From Geosiphon pyriformis (Eukaryota > Glomeromycota > Glomeromycetes > Archaeosporales > Geosiphonaceae), in assembly GCA_016748015.1 (NCBI GenBank), contig JAAOMT010000697.1, positions 727,145 to 791,144 on the forward strand: DNA of 64,000 bases. The letters run 5' to 3'. The translations under genes were made by a program, and so were the position numbers. Every line of letters starts with the position of its first letter. Within the stretch, counting starts at the first letter, position 1. This document shows positions 43,090-54,460 of the stretch, piece by piece. The notes beneath the pieces were generated by a model, which saw nothing but the letters and a program-made list of their open reading frames with translations, did no database searches and had not been told where the DNA came from.

Positions 43090-43768
43090 AGTTTTGGGTT
43101 ACTTTGAATCTGGGGTTTCTGGATGTTATTATAAATGGGTTTTGGAGCAGTGTTTGAATTGATTGTTGTGGTTGATAGACTATTTGTGATTGTGGTTAAT
43201 ATATTATAGGTGGCTGCAGTTAATATATTTGAGGTTGATATATTAGTGTTTAATAAATTGGCAGCATCATTGGCAGGTAAGTGGATTGATATTGATTTTG
43301 ATTCAAGTAATAATTCGGAGTTGGAAACTGGCGATCGGAATTTCAATATTGATTTTCCAATTATGGGTTACTATAAGCACAGCAATCGGCTCTAATGTAA
43401 CCTTGTTTACCACAGTTGTGACAAATTTGCATTTCTTGTTGCCATGACTGATTTGTTGATAATGATAGACATAACTAATTTTGGAAACAATTTGCGTTTC
43501 CCTGATTATTATATTGTTGAAGAGACTAATAAATTGGGCAATTGTCAGCTAAGTATCTCTTTAATTTCTGATTAATAGAATCATTGAATTGTTTCAGTTT
43601 AAAATTCAAGTCAGATGATTCATTTATTACTAAATTCACAGCTTGGGTGTAGTTGGCTTCTAACTCAGCAGCTTCAAAATCTCTAGCATGAGTGACTGCA
43701 GTAGAAAGGTCTACTGAATGCATTGGACATACTTGTTAGAGGATGCTGCTGCATAAGCCTCTAATAAA
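43090..43768 (-). pseudogene. Element G gag, C-terminal part, truncated
   Basis: Capsid end MHSVDLSTAVTHARDFEAAELEANY and SDLNFKLKQFNDSINQKLKRY at 43723-43526. The nucleocapsid knuckle is near 43395-43436, reading CHNCGKQGYIRADC: a CCHC knuckle whose His is now Tyr (CAC to TAC type change). A Ser/Thr/Asn-rich tail follows. The reading breaks at 43768 in the segment RGLCSSIL, joined to family-2 sequence. Confidence 0.75.
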
Positions 43769-45060
43769 CTACAAACATTAAATTTACCACTTATCCATTT
43801 CTCAAGACCAGAAGATTTTTAGTTACCCAAAAGTCCTACTTAACAGCAAGAACCCATATCAACCAGCACCAATATTATTGATTACTTACAAGAAAATAAA
43901 AGTAATCATTCAGAGAATTTAGAAAGTAAAGAAACTGAATCAGAACAAGAAGAAACTACAGAAAACAAAGAAGAAATAGCAACTGCTTATATTGCAAAAA
44001 TCCCAGAATTTACTGATAAAGATAACAATACCAGCCCTCAAAAATGGTTTAACAAAGTCCAAAAAACAGAAGATGCAAATGGATAAAATGCAGCAAAAAT
44101 GCTCAAAGCAATCTCATACTTTTTTTAAAAAACTACAGGAAAATGGTTTGAAAACTTAGAAGAACTATTTGGAAACTGGTAAGCATTCAAAGATGCTTTT
44201 TTACAACAATTTACCAACAACAACACCTTTATTACTTTCTATAATTGCTTTTGCAATATTAAACAAGAAACATCTGAAACTGTCATAACCTATTTTAGAA
44301 GATTCAACAAACTTCTTTGACAAATTCGATAATTGAAAACCAATGAATATTATTCCAATGCCCAAATTTTGGATCAGTTTATAGCAGAATTGAAAGACAA
44401 GTTAATTAAAAAAGTTTGCCCACATGTCTCAAAAGACTTAGCAACAGCTATTAGACATGCAAAGAACTATAAAATGGCAATAGAAGAAGCAAACTATACC
44501 AAACTTCTGAACCTTGCTATTGGAGAAACCAGCTCAGCAGCTAAAAAAAAATTAACCAACTTACAAAAAAGGTTAAGAACTATTTTACCAATTAACAATA
44601 ATAGCAACAACCATAAAAATATTAGCCATCACAGTAACGAAACCAAAACAACTATTCTTCATCAACAAACAACTAAAACCAAAGTTGTCACTATTGTGAA
44701 ATTCAAGGACATTGGAAACAAAATTGCAGAAAGCTACAAAGAAACCAACAAAATATGAGTAATCAATATTATCCTTTAACACAACAATCTTATTATCAGT
44801 CTTCACTACCAGTCTACTATTCTTCAAGACTTTAACAGCAAAACAATTACTATTAGCCTGTCTTACAACAATAATATCAACAATCTCTACCAATCCAACA
44901 GTATCAATAACCATCTACATAACAATATCAATTACCAGCCCAAAGATTGGTTTAACACAACTAATTCACATTACAAAACTATTTTCCAACAAACAACAAT
45001 AAGATTAATCTAAACAACCAGTTGGTTCCTTGAAATTCTAATCAACAAAGATTCAATCAC
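43769..45060 (+). pseudogene. Element F gag, broken
   Basis: Starts in leader/gag sequence equivalent to 16720 in C. An acidic N-terminal and a capsid block with many stops, then an open part 44333-44758 with LDQFIAELKDKLIKKVCPHV, LATAIRHAKNYKMAIEEANY, LLNLAIGETSSA. The knuckle CHYCEIQGHWKQNC (about 44689-44730) is an intact CCHC but in another frame, so there is a frameshift near 44560. A Gln/Tyr-rich tail follows. Confidence 0.75.
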
Positions 45061-45813
45061 TACTACACTTAATCCAGTTATTTCACAATGCCTAAAGGAT
45101 CGAATTTTCAACAAACTGTACTTTTTGAAGATAAAGTTGCAGCACCAAGATCAAACTCTTCCAACAATATTATTTTACCAGCCCAAATTGCCCAAAATGC
45201 CAACTTTTCAGATATATTCCCATTCGAATTTGAAGCAAATGAATCACCATTCTTGTTTAGCAATGCAGCAGTTAATAAACAAAAAGCAATCATAGCTATG
45301 TATACTGAAACTGAAATAAAAGAAAAACCAATTTGGTTAATCTTAAACAGTAGATTAGCTAGAAGTATTATTACCTATCAATTGATGCAACAGCTTGAAA
45401 AAAACGTCGACAGACCAGCTCAAACTGTTATTATTACAGCAGATAAAATGAAAAAGACACCAATAGGAGAAATTGACAATTTCTCATTTACTATTAATGG
45501 AATCATCATTTCAGTTAAAGTTTTAGTCATAGATGCACTCCAATACCAAGCTCTTGTTGGAAATAATTGGCTTCTCAAGACCAATGCAAGTTTAGATTAG
45601 GAAATCCAGAAATTGAAGATTTTATACCAAAGACAATACACCAAAGTATCTGTTACTTATGGTGCTTTTAATAAAAAATCTGAGAAAGCCCTAGTATTAG
45701 AATTTGAAGAGAAAAAAGAACTACCAATTACTGAAATCTTTATGGCTCTTGGATTACCATCCAATTGGGCTGAAAAAACAAAACAAGAAATCTTTGAAAA
45801 ACCCAGAAAATGA
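45061..45813 (+). pseudogene. Element F aspartic protease
   Basis: Open 45088-45600: MPKGSNFQQTVLFEDKVAAP, DIFPFEFEANESPFLFSNAA, and active-site block WLILNSRLARSIITYQLMQQ. Compared with LDSGLAGS in C, both Asp and Gly are changed (to Asn and Arg), each a G-to-A type step, so it is inactive. Then VIITADKMKKTPIGEIDNF and ALQYQALVGNNWL. After a stop at a Trp position the linker KILYQRQYTKVSVTYGAF and an acidic stretch continue to 45813. Confidence 0.78.
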
Positions 45814-45819
45814 AATGTT

Positions 45820-46400
45820 GTTTGATATTCTACACCAAAACCAAGGAAACAACCACCCTATATCCCACTTAAATGTAGAAATTGCAAGAAAAAAATTTCA
45901 TCAATGAGAGCATATATTTCTTTAGAAAAGGAATATGAAACTCACACTTGTTACTACTGTAAAGCATGCCATAGAGAACGATTTGAATACTCCAAATGAA
46001 GTGAAAAATGAGACAACACTCCTTGTCTCATATGTGAAGATATGTTATCAGAAGAATACAACTGGATTGATGTTGCAATAAGAAGAGGAGTATGTGATCA
46101 AATCTGCCAATATGCTCTATCAATTTTGGAAAAAGTTAAAAGAAGAACATTTTTTGATGCAGCATACAACAGTGCTTTCAACAAACTTTACTATTATTCT
46201 CATGATGCTGAAATAATCTTTGATTTAGCAATAACTTTAATCAATAGAGCCACACAGAAAGATGTCTAACAAATGAAAGAAGCTAAATACATTGAGTACA
46301 TAATAAAATTAGCTGGATTCAACTATAAAAATAAAGTGAAAACATATTACCAAATTGCAAGTTACACTTATCCAATCCAAGAAGCTCAAATTCAATGATT
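45820..46400 (+). pseudogene. Element F Cys-rich module with helical tail
   Basis: Same order as in C: LKCRNCKKKISSMRAY, CYYCKACHRERFEYSK, CLICEDMLSEEYNWIDVAIR, GVCDQICQYALSIL, RRTFFDAAYNSAFNKLYYYS and the helical tail to about 46390. 46042-46269 is one open piece. Stops at Trp and Gln positions separate the pieces. The cysteine pairs are mostly kept. Confidence 0.65.
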
Positions 46401-46404
46401 AGAG

Positions 46405-47060
46405 CAAATAAACATTTAATTGTGTAAAAAATACATCATGTTTTGTGATGACAAAGAATGTTCAAAATGCTATGCCCTTAGCATCTCTTTGTCCAGCAAA
46501 AATAATCAGAAAGAAATTGAGTTTGGAGAACATAAGCCAGAAGAAAAAAATACAACAACCCCAATTTATCTTACTAAAAACCAGTCTGCTATACAACTCA
46601 AATACTTTAACAACAATGGAAAAGAAATAAAACCAAAAAAAGCTCACGAAATTGATGCAAGATATGACCTAAGATATCCTGGTAAAGACACTTTGGTTTT
46701 TCAACCAAAATTCTTAACCAAAATCAACTTTAAAATTGCTTTTAAAATACTACTAGAAGCAATGGTACAAATCACTTCTCAATTATCATTGACAAGCAAA
46801 GAAATCAATATCAGAAAAGAAGTTATAAATGCAGAATATACTGAAAACATCATTATTATGTTACAGAATAAAACAGACAAACTATTTAGGATTGAACATA
46901 CTGAAAAGATTGTCCAAGCAATTTACTTACTCTTAATCAAAATTTCGGGTTTATAATCAGTCAACAACAGAAAACAACTAGGCAAAAGTAAAAGAAAAAT
47001 ACAAGGTTTTGGTTCAATTGGACGATTTACAGTTTCAGTAAACATAGCTTTCAATATACA
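46405..47060 (+). pseudogene. Element F dUTPase
   Basis: Cys-pair start CKKYIMFCDDKECSKCYALS, acidic linker, then motif 1 EIDARYDLRYPGKD, motif 2 SQLSLTSKE (degraded), motif 3 KEVINAEYTENI (the catalytic Asp of IDAGY is Asn), motif 4 KIVQAIYLLL and motif 5 KIQGFGSIG after a stop. Open at 46420-46956. The motif 3 change predicts loss of activity. In the protease frame. Confidence 0.8.
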
Positions 47061-48870
47061 GAATGAATTTTACCAGATTTTTTAACTTCTCCAACCAATT
47101 ACTATTTTACTTTTTGAAGAATATCACGAAATTTACACTTGCTCAAAACCCACCACTACTCAACAAATCTTTGAATTCAATGAACAAATTTGTTTAAAGC
47201 ATAAAATCTTAATTCCAAATGTTTATATTCCCAAAGGAATGAAGAAATTTTGAGTTACATTTTACAACCCCAATAATTACCCTATTATTCTATTAAATAA
47301 ATTAGAGATTGGAATCATATATAATAACATATTCTAAGATAAAAACCCTCAAATTGTCTCTAATTTCATTGAAATTGTAAGACATATCCTACTTCCCAAT
47401 CTAAACATTATTTCTACTACTAAAAACTACTATTTTTTGGAAAAAAAACTCTTTTGAATTAACATGAATCCCTTAGAACTCCAACAACAAAGACAATTGA
47501 AACAGTTAATAGCTGAATTCGCTAACATATTTGCAAAAGACAACAATAATCTGGGAAAAACTAATTTTGTTTAACATCAGATTCACACAGAAGATGCTCT
47601 ACTAAAATGACAACAAGCTTATTGAGTACCACTTACCAGCCACCAATTCATTAGAGAAGAGATTTAAAAAATGCTCAATAATAGATTGATTCAATTATCA
47701 AGAAGTTCATGAATTTTACCAGTAGTCTTTGTTAAAAAGAAAAATAGAAAAATCAGATTTTGTGTTAACTATTGCCAACTAAACAATATGACAATTGGAA
47801 ATGTCTACCCTTTTTCAAGAATTGATGACATACTAGATGCTTTAGAAAAAGCCAAGTTCTTTTTAACTTTAAACTTGGAAAGTAGATACTGACAAGTCGA
47901 AATAGATCCAAAAAATAGACCCAAAACAGTATTTACCATTCAGAAAGGAAATTATGAATTCAATATTATGCCTTTTGGATTCTGCAATATACCAGCAACA
48001 TTCCAGTGACTTATGGATATTGTATATAAAGGACTTTTATGGCAATCAGTAGTTGTCTATCTTGATATTACTGATGTATATTCACCAAGTTTTGAAGCCC
48101 ATCTTATCTACCTGCAAAAAGTTTTTCAACAATTATGAAAAGCAGAATTAAAGTTGAATATTGAGAAATGTCACTTTGAAAAAACAAGTTTAATCTTTCT
48201 TGGACACATTGTTAGCAAAGATGGAGTCAAACCAAATTCTGGAACAATTAGTGTTGTTAAAAACTTTCAAACTTCCAAAAATACCACAGAACTATGAGGA
48301 TTTGTAGGATTAGCCTTTTACTATCAAAAATTCATTAAAGAATTCTCAGAGATTGCCAAACCACTCAATTATCTTATCAACAAAAATGTGCCATACCAAT
48401 AGACTAAAGAACAACAGAAAGCTTTTGAAATTCTTAAGACAAAATTAACACCAACACCAGTTCTTGCTTATCCAAACTTCAACAAATGATTCCAACTAGC
48501 CACTAATGCTTTACATATAGCTTTTGGTGCTATTCTATCACAATTAAATAAAAATAGCCAGAAGCAAGTTATTGCCTATGCCAGCAAAATACTTAAGCCA
48601 ACAAAATTCAAATATAGCTCAACTGAATTAGAAGCTGTTGCAGTCATCTGGGCTCTTAAACACTTTTAACAATACCTGAAAAATGAAAAAAATTTTGATA
48701 TCATAATCAACAATATTGGTCTCAAATGGCTTAATAAAAAGAAAACAGAACAAAATACCAAACAGTCTTAATGGAATAATTTTCTAGCAGACTACAAATA
48801 TATTATACATCACAAACCAGGAAAACTACACACTAATGTTGATAGCCTCTCAAGAATAAGACAAGATTAA
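47061..48870 (+). pseudogene. Element F reverse transcriptase and RNase H, broken
   Basis: Readable across stops: VKKKNRKIRFCVNY near 47730, LTLNLESRY, NIMPFGFCNIPATFQ, and VVVYLDITDVYSPSF near 48050. The second Asp of the catalytic Y-L-D-D box is Ile here. Then IFLGHIVSKDGVKPN. RNase H has LATNALHIAFGAILSQ, YASKILKPTKFKYSSTELE, KWLNKKKTEQ and HHKPGKLHTNVDSLSRIRQD. No long open stretch is left. Confidence 0.8.
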
Positions 48871-48919
48871 TACCAATAACAATTTTACTACAACTTACCA
48901 ACTTATCAACAAAATAACA

Positions 48920-50320
48920 AAACAACAATGGATTCCAGAAATTACAACAATCTTAAAAACTATTTGAAGATTCTGACCATGCCAGAAAATTAGTCTCCAA
49001 GTGAAAAACATCAATTACAACACCAATCAAAACAATATTTCATATACCATAACAAAATCTATTATAAAAATTGCAGAAACTCAAACCAATCACTTAGATT
49101 AGTACAAGAAAATGAAAAAAAAACAATTCTATACAACATGCACACAAATTTTTCTTCAGCACACTTGGGAAGAAATAAAACAATTCAAAGAACTCTTAAA
49201 CATTATTTTTGGCCTCACATACAAAAAGACATTTGACAATATATAAAATTTTGTGATAGTTGTCAAAAAAGAAAAGAAACTCACTTCACAGAACCTTTAA
49301 ATCCAATCAAAGTTGAACAATCTTTTGACAAAGTTGGAATTGATTTAGTCAGACCATTACCTATTACAACCCAAAAAAATCATTATATTGCAATTGCAGT
49401 AGATTATCTTATTAAATGGCCTGAAGTTAGAGCCATCTAAAGAGCAGATACAAAATCAGTAGTAAATTTCATCTATAAAGACATTATTTGTAGACATAAA
49501 TGCTTAATTGAATTTTTATCTGATCAAAGAACACATTTTGTAAACAACTTGATACAAAAAATTTGTAAATAATTCAATGTCAAAAAACTTCTATCATTAC
49601 CTTATCACTTTCAAACAAATGAACTTGTAGAACATTTCAACAGAACATTGTGTGAATCTTTAGCCAAAGTCTCAACAAATTTTGAGCAAAAATAAGATAT
49701 CTTTATTCCATCAGTATTACTAGCATACAGAACACTAAAACAAAATACTATAAAACACACACTATTTGATCTTATTTATAGAAGGACAACAATATTACCA
49801 ATTAATTTCACAGTGGAAACATACTCAGTGCAACCAATCAATGAAGAAAACTTTCAAGAAACACTTCAAAGAAGAGCTTATACTCTTCTTAGTATATTGA
49901 AAAAAAAAAGATAAATAGTAGCAACTTATATTGAATACTCCCAATCTCAATAAAAAGAAAGACATGACAACAAATTACCACTAGTTACCAACAAATTTAA
50001 AGTTGAAAATAAAGTTCTTTTACACAGAACTAAGGCTAAAAAACAATAGAGTGGAAAATTTGAACATAAATGGAATGAACCATTTTATATTCACGAAATT
50101 CTAAGCAATGAATTATATAAGTTAAGACTTAATAACAAAGTACTAGCAAAAGTTGCACATGGAGATTGATTGAAACACTATTATTCCAGAAACAATCTTG
50201 AATTATTAATTCTACAAATTGGTATACATTCCTTTTTAATCAATCCTAAAGATATTCTCCAAAATTTAGAACCAATAATTATAATAAAACAACAACCAAA
50301 CTTGAACACTTAATTCAACA
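48920..50320 (+). pseudogene. Element F integrase, broken
   Basis: Zinc-domain region 49140-49290 (MHTNFSSAHLGRNKTIQRT, HYFWPHIQKDI, FCDSCQKRKE), so here the Cys pair survives although a stop precedes it. Core: GIDLVRPLPI near 49340, FLSDQRTHFVNN near 49515, ELVEHFNRTLCESLAKV near 49625, SVLLAYRTLKQNT. C-terminal FKVENKVLLHRTKAKKQ and KWNEPFYIHEILSNELYKL with stops at Gln and Trp positions. Confidence 0.78.
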
Positions 50321-50468
50321 TATTTTTATAATAATCTTTTTAATAACACACAAAAACAGAAAACAAAAATAGTAAATAATTACAAGAAATACCCAAACCC
50401 AAAAAACAAATAAAAACCCTCTACCCAAAAATTATTTTTTTTATTTTTTTTAGTTAGTTATTTTTATC

Positions 50469-51176
50469 ATGATTATTCCTCAAAATATCCAATAAATATC
50501 CCAAAAATTAATGTTAACTTTAAAAACACTTCTTGACTTATCCATAATGATTAATGGAAGTCAAATTAATTATATTCAGAAGGAAACCACAACCTCAATA
50601 GTAAATAATTTTCAGAATTATCACCCATATAGAAGAAAAACAAGAGATTACTCTAAAATTCAATTACCAGAACTTTTGAAGCAAGCACTAAAAGAAAACC
50701 TTTTATTTGTCCCTATTGATATTTCACCAAATGCCACAATTCAACAAAAACTTCTACTATTCCTTAATGAACAGAACAATAAACATACCTTTATACATAG
50801 ATATTTTCATATTGGAAAAACACTTTATGAATGAAAACTGGAACTTGAAGCAACCAACATTATTTCTGAAGTTATACAAAAACAAATTCACAATGAATTT
50901 AAGACAGCAGCTAGACCAACAAATACTTATTACAAACTTAGAACAGCATTTAAACTCTATGATTTATTTAATACTTGTGAAAATGTCCTACAAAATTCAA
51001 TACTTCATCCAATAAAAATTTAATACATTGGAAAACTCACAGAACTGAAATTTTAACAATTTTCAGACCAAATCACTTTAATTATTTTGGACCACTATCT
51101 TGATATTACAGATAGTGCTTGGACTTTGACAAAGCTCAGTCTTGAAGAAGAAATTATGTTATCAGTAGAATTTTAG
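50469..51176 (+). pseudogene. Element F ORF3 (after integrase), broken
   Basis: Same 235-codon frame as in C with no net indel. MIIPQNIQ then a stop, ISQKLMLTLKTLLDLSIMING, FVPIDISPNATIQQKLLLFL, HRYFHIGKTLYE, a stop at the Gln position, KLELEATNI, KLYDLFNTCENVLQ and LEEEIMLSVEF, stopping about 20 bases inside the LTR. Four in-frame stops in all. The surrounding pol of F is much more broken, so the unchanged length of ORF3 stands out. Confidence 0.66.
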
Positions 51177-52117
51177 CTATTAATTAGCATGAAATTATCC
51201 TTATAATTTCTATTATTAACTAGCATATATTATTATTATTTTGATTATCATTTATTATTTAATTAAATTATCAAATATTATTATTTAATCAATAATTTAA
51301 TTTGTATCATAAAAATTAAGATGATTAAATTACACAATACCCTAAACTATTTAATATAGTCAAAATTCGCCAAAATTAATGAAAATTGGCCAAAATAATC
51401 AATAGTTTAATGAAATAACTTGTAGTTTGCCAAAATATATTTTTAGTTCACTAAAATTGTAGCAAAAAAAAAAATGCAAGTTCAAAAACTAATACTATAA
51501 CAAGTTGTATAAAAAAAGAGCTTTTTTCTTCAAGAAAATATATTTTCTTATAGTATTTTATCATAATATCTTATTTTAAATATCTTAATTAGAACAAATT
51601 ACCTTTTACACATTTCAATAAAAATTAAATATTCGAAAACCAAATCTTTTGATTATTACACATGAAATTTCTTTAACACAACTAACATTTTGAAATTGAT
51701 TAGCTACCAATTTCAGTAATCTGTTAGTGACTTCAGGTCTGAATAGAAAACATTTCTCTTGACACAATTCTATTTCTTTTATATTCCATTCTTTTTCTTA
51801 TCATAATTATTAGAGTAGCCTACATACAAGATTCCTGTAAAAGAGTTGACTTTTACAGCAAAGTAATTACACATTCTTAGTAAGCTTTCAGATGAGCAAT
51901 TTCTGGAAAAGAGTTGACATTTACTACAATGTAACTACATAAAATAACTGGCACAGAATTGGCCATTCTACTTATAAGTCCAGCAGTTCAAATTATAGAA
52001 GATAATTTGAAGATAAATTCAGTTATTGGAGGTTCAATTGCTTTCAAAAAATGTGAAATTAGCAACAGATAAACAGTAACAACATTCAAAAAAAGAGACC
52101 AAAAACCTTTAGTAACA
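51157..52117 (+). repeat. 3' LTR of element F (family 2)
   Basis: Begins TGTTATCAGTAG after a GAAGAAGAAATTA purine tract, ends TTTAGTAACA; 961 bp. Matches 24087-25059 and 35276-35949 throughout. The U3 repeats (around 51363-51455) are decayed to forms such as TTCGCCAAAAT and TTTGCCAAAAT, i.e. loss of the CpG. A TATAAAAAAAG stretch lies near 51507. Confidence 0.84.
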
Positions 52118-52407
52118 ACATCAAAAATAGCTTGGTAAAAAACCTCAAAAAAAGAGTATAAAGTTTAAAAAATTTACAGATAGCTTACCAAAAGAACACA
52201 ACTGCCAGAATAAATTAGCCACCACATTAAAGATAGAAATTGGACAGAATTACAATTCCAAGAGACTACTAAAACAATATTGAATCTCTGTTTATTATAC
52301 AAAAAATTTAAACCAAAATTTTCAGATAGTTCTAACCATATCAGTTAATGAATATCAAGTTATGAATTTGTTATTTATATTAACACTCCAAATAATTATC
52401 TGTAACA
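52118..52407 (+). repeat. 3' LTR of element E, second part
   Basis: Starts ACATCAAAAATAGCTTGG, which continues the AATTGACAT left at 35275 (intact copies read GACATCACAGATAGCCTGG). It includes the block AACTGCCAGAATAAATTAGCC and ends ATTATCTGTAACA at 52407. Together with 34694-35275 it forms one LTR split by F. Confidence 0.82.
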
Positions 52408-52487
52408 ATGGTATTTGATTTTTTTATACAATTAATATTAATATCTTTTTATTTACTTTTTTAATATTAAAATTTAATAAATAAAAA

Positions 52488-52488
<1 letters not shown>

Positions 52489-52520
<32 letters not shown>

Positions 52521-53335
52521 TTTATTGATTTACGAGTGAGATCTAAACACCACCTAGAGAAATACATCAACAACAGTGATCTAAACTAGGCATAAATCAT
52601 GCACTTTCTACACATGACCAGCCATTTGGGCCAATCAGAATAACACTAAGCACCTATATGAACTGAGACTGAATCACCAATTCCTGAAAAAAACAAACAA
52701 GACTTGCGAAGCCCAAAACAAATGCCAAATGCCTCAGCAATACCCAGCAACCTAATAACACCCACAGAAAGGAGCAAAGACAACCCAAAAACCAATATCA
52801 GAGCTGAACCATCAGGTAGAATTAAGCCATTCATTTCCATAAAAGCATAATGCTTTGTATGGACCAACCAGACTTTATCCCTAAAAGCCAGACAGAAAGT
52901 GCACAGAAAATTTACGACCTTCAAACTCATGATTTTGGGATTACCAAACACAGACACTGCCTTTCAAATTCATCCATCAAATACAAAACCTTTGCAAAGA
53001 GCAGTATACACATTAACATTGAATGCACAGGATGAAAATAACTAAAACACATAAAAAGACAATTGAAAAAGACCAGAAAGCACTCTCCAAGCATCCGCAT
53101 GGGTATCCAACAAATGGCAACAAGCAGAGTCATTAGCCACACAAAAAAAGACATGATTTGACACCTTAATATTTCCACAAAATAAGCAAATCACACTAGA
53201 GTAAAGTCTGCTGTATAGCCATTTCCAGACAGCCACAGGTAGCTGATAATACAAAGCTTTCATAAAATAAGTATGGGCACCAGATGAAAACTTACTGGTA
53301 AAACCAACATTTATATGCAAATCAGGATGCCAATA
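52489..53335 (-). mobile_element. 5'-truncated non-LTR retrotransposon (LINE) 3' end with (AAT)n tail
   Basis: Minus-strand remnant of a LINE ORF C-terminus. Translation from about 53333: WHPDLHINVGFTSKFSSG, ICLFCGNIKVSNHVFFC (CxxC...HxxxxC, the zinc-finger-like block after the reverse transcriptase of many LINEs), three stops, then WLVHTKHYAFMEMNGLILPD, VGVIRLLGIAEAFGICFGL, and the end GIGDSVSVHIGA with a stop at 52646-52648. A 3' UTR of about 120 bp runs to (AAT)n on the minus strand (52489-52522), typical of a LINE tail. RT and endonuclease are missing. I associate this C-terminus with Rhizophagus-type genomes, from memory. Confidence 0.75.
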
Positions 53336-54060
53336 TTATTATTATTAAATTTTTTAATATTATTACTTTTTTTACTTTTTTTTAAAAATTAAAACATTAA
53401 TATTATTAAAACCCAAGTTTTTTATCTTTTTTTTCAAATTTATTATGTATTTATATTATTAATAATATTAAAATTAAACAAAAAAAATTTGATTTTATTG
53501 AATAAAATATTAAAATAACTAAAAAATAAAAAAAAACTATTTTTATAAAAAATCACTTTTTAAAAATTTTAAAACAAAAAAAAATTTAGTAATTTATTTT
53601 AATATTTAATATTTTTATAAAATATAATCTACAAAAAAAAGAATATTATTAACAAAAATATAAATAAAAATAACAAATAAAAAAATTTAGAAAAAAATTA
53701 TTTATTTTTCAAAATTTTTAAAATATTATATTGTTATATTATAAAAAATAAATAAAAAATAACAAATAAAAATTTAAATAATAATAATATATTAAAGATT
53801 TTGGCAATTTATAAAAAATAAAATTATTAATTATATAATTAAAATATTGATTAATATTAAAACTAAATTTAAATATATTTACATAATTAATTAAAAACTT
53901 ATTTTAAATGTTAAAAAAATCTTATTTCAATAATAATAAAAATTAATTCAATATTTTTTGTTAACTTATTTATTAATAAAAATTATCAAAAAAATACAAT
54001 TTTATTGTTTTTATATATTGATGTATTTCAAATTTAAAAAATTGTTTTATAAATTGTGAT
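53336..54060. other. AT-rich intergenic spacer
   Basis: About 725 bp of nearly pure A/T with short homopolymers and ATT/TAA runs. No frame with protein-like composition, no similarity to the LTRs or LINE seen by eye. It separates the LINE remnant from the MED13 upstream region. Confidence 0.7.
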
Positions 54061-54460
54061 TATAATCTTAAACCCCGGTTTTTGGGTAATATAATTATTA
54101 TTTTGCAATATAATGGATAACATCACAGATATTTAATGATTCTTTTCATATTTGATTGTAGGTTTAATTTCTCAGGAAAACGTGATACCTATTGATTACT
54201 CCATTGGTTACACGGGTGAAAGGTTGCAAAATGTATCAGGTATTCTCTACCCGATACAACTCTAGCAAATATCTAGTATGTGATCCCTTCATATCAGATA
54301 TAACTATTTAATATCAGTATTCAATAATTCAGCCCCCGTTTTCAAGAAGTTCGTCCTCATCCAGCCAAAAGGGAAATTTTTATAGGACCGTTTCTTTCAC
54401 CATATAAATACTTCACTAACAAGTTATTAACAAATTCACTCTTTGGACACCATAATAAAC
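54061..54460 (+). promoter_or_regulatory. Upstream region of the MED13 gene with TATA-like box
   Basis: Base composition changes sharply here from A/T spacer to mixed sequence with CpG. TATAAATA at 54403-54410 lies 51 bases before the start codon, in position for a TATA box with a short leader. CCCCCGTTTTC at about 54334 and TAGGACCG near 54384 are the only GC-rich blocks. No transcription start can be fixed. Confidence 0.45.

Larger units (their letters stand above)
35950..43768 (-). mobile_element. Element G (Ty3/gypsy family 1), 5' truncated
   Basis: Minus-strand family-1 element with its 3' LTR at 35950-36817 and, reading leftward from 43768, gag C-terminal half, protease, Cys-rich module, dUTPase, RT, RNase H, integrase and ORF3. 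The 5' LTR and the gag N-terminal part are missing: gag breaks at 43768 and abuts family-2 leader/gag sequence of F. Because the matching piece of F is also missing, one deletion probably removed both. The U3 is of the TTGCTCAGCAA type like D. Confidence 0.85.
35276..52117 (+). mobile_element. Element F (Ty3/gypsy family 2) carrying element G inside
   Basis: Family-2 element inserted in the 3' LTR of E. Its 5' LTR starts TGTTACCAGTAG at 35276 and its 3' LTR ends AGTAACA at 52117. Flanks read GACAT on the left and (A)ACAT on the right, a 4-5 base target duplication. Element G occupies 35950-43768. Between the broken 5' LTR (ending 35949) and the gag region (from 43769), about 290 bp of LTR plus the leader are missing. 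The remaining order is gag, protease, Cys-rich, dUTPase, RT, RNase H, integrase, ORF3, LTR. More decayed than C. Confidence 0.85.
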
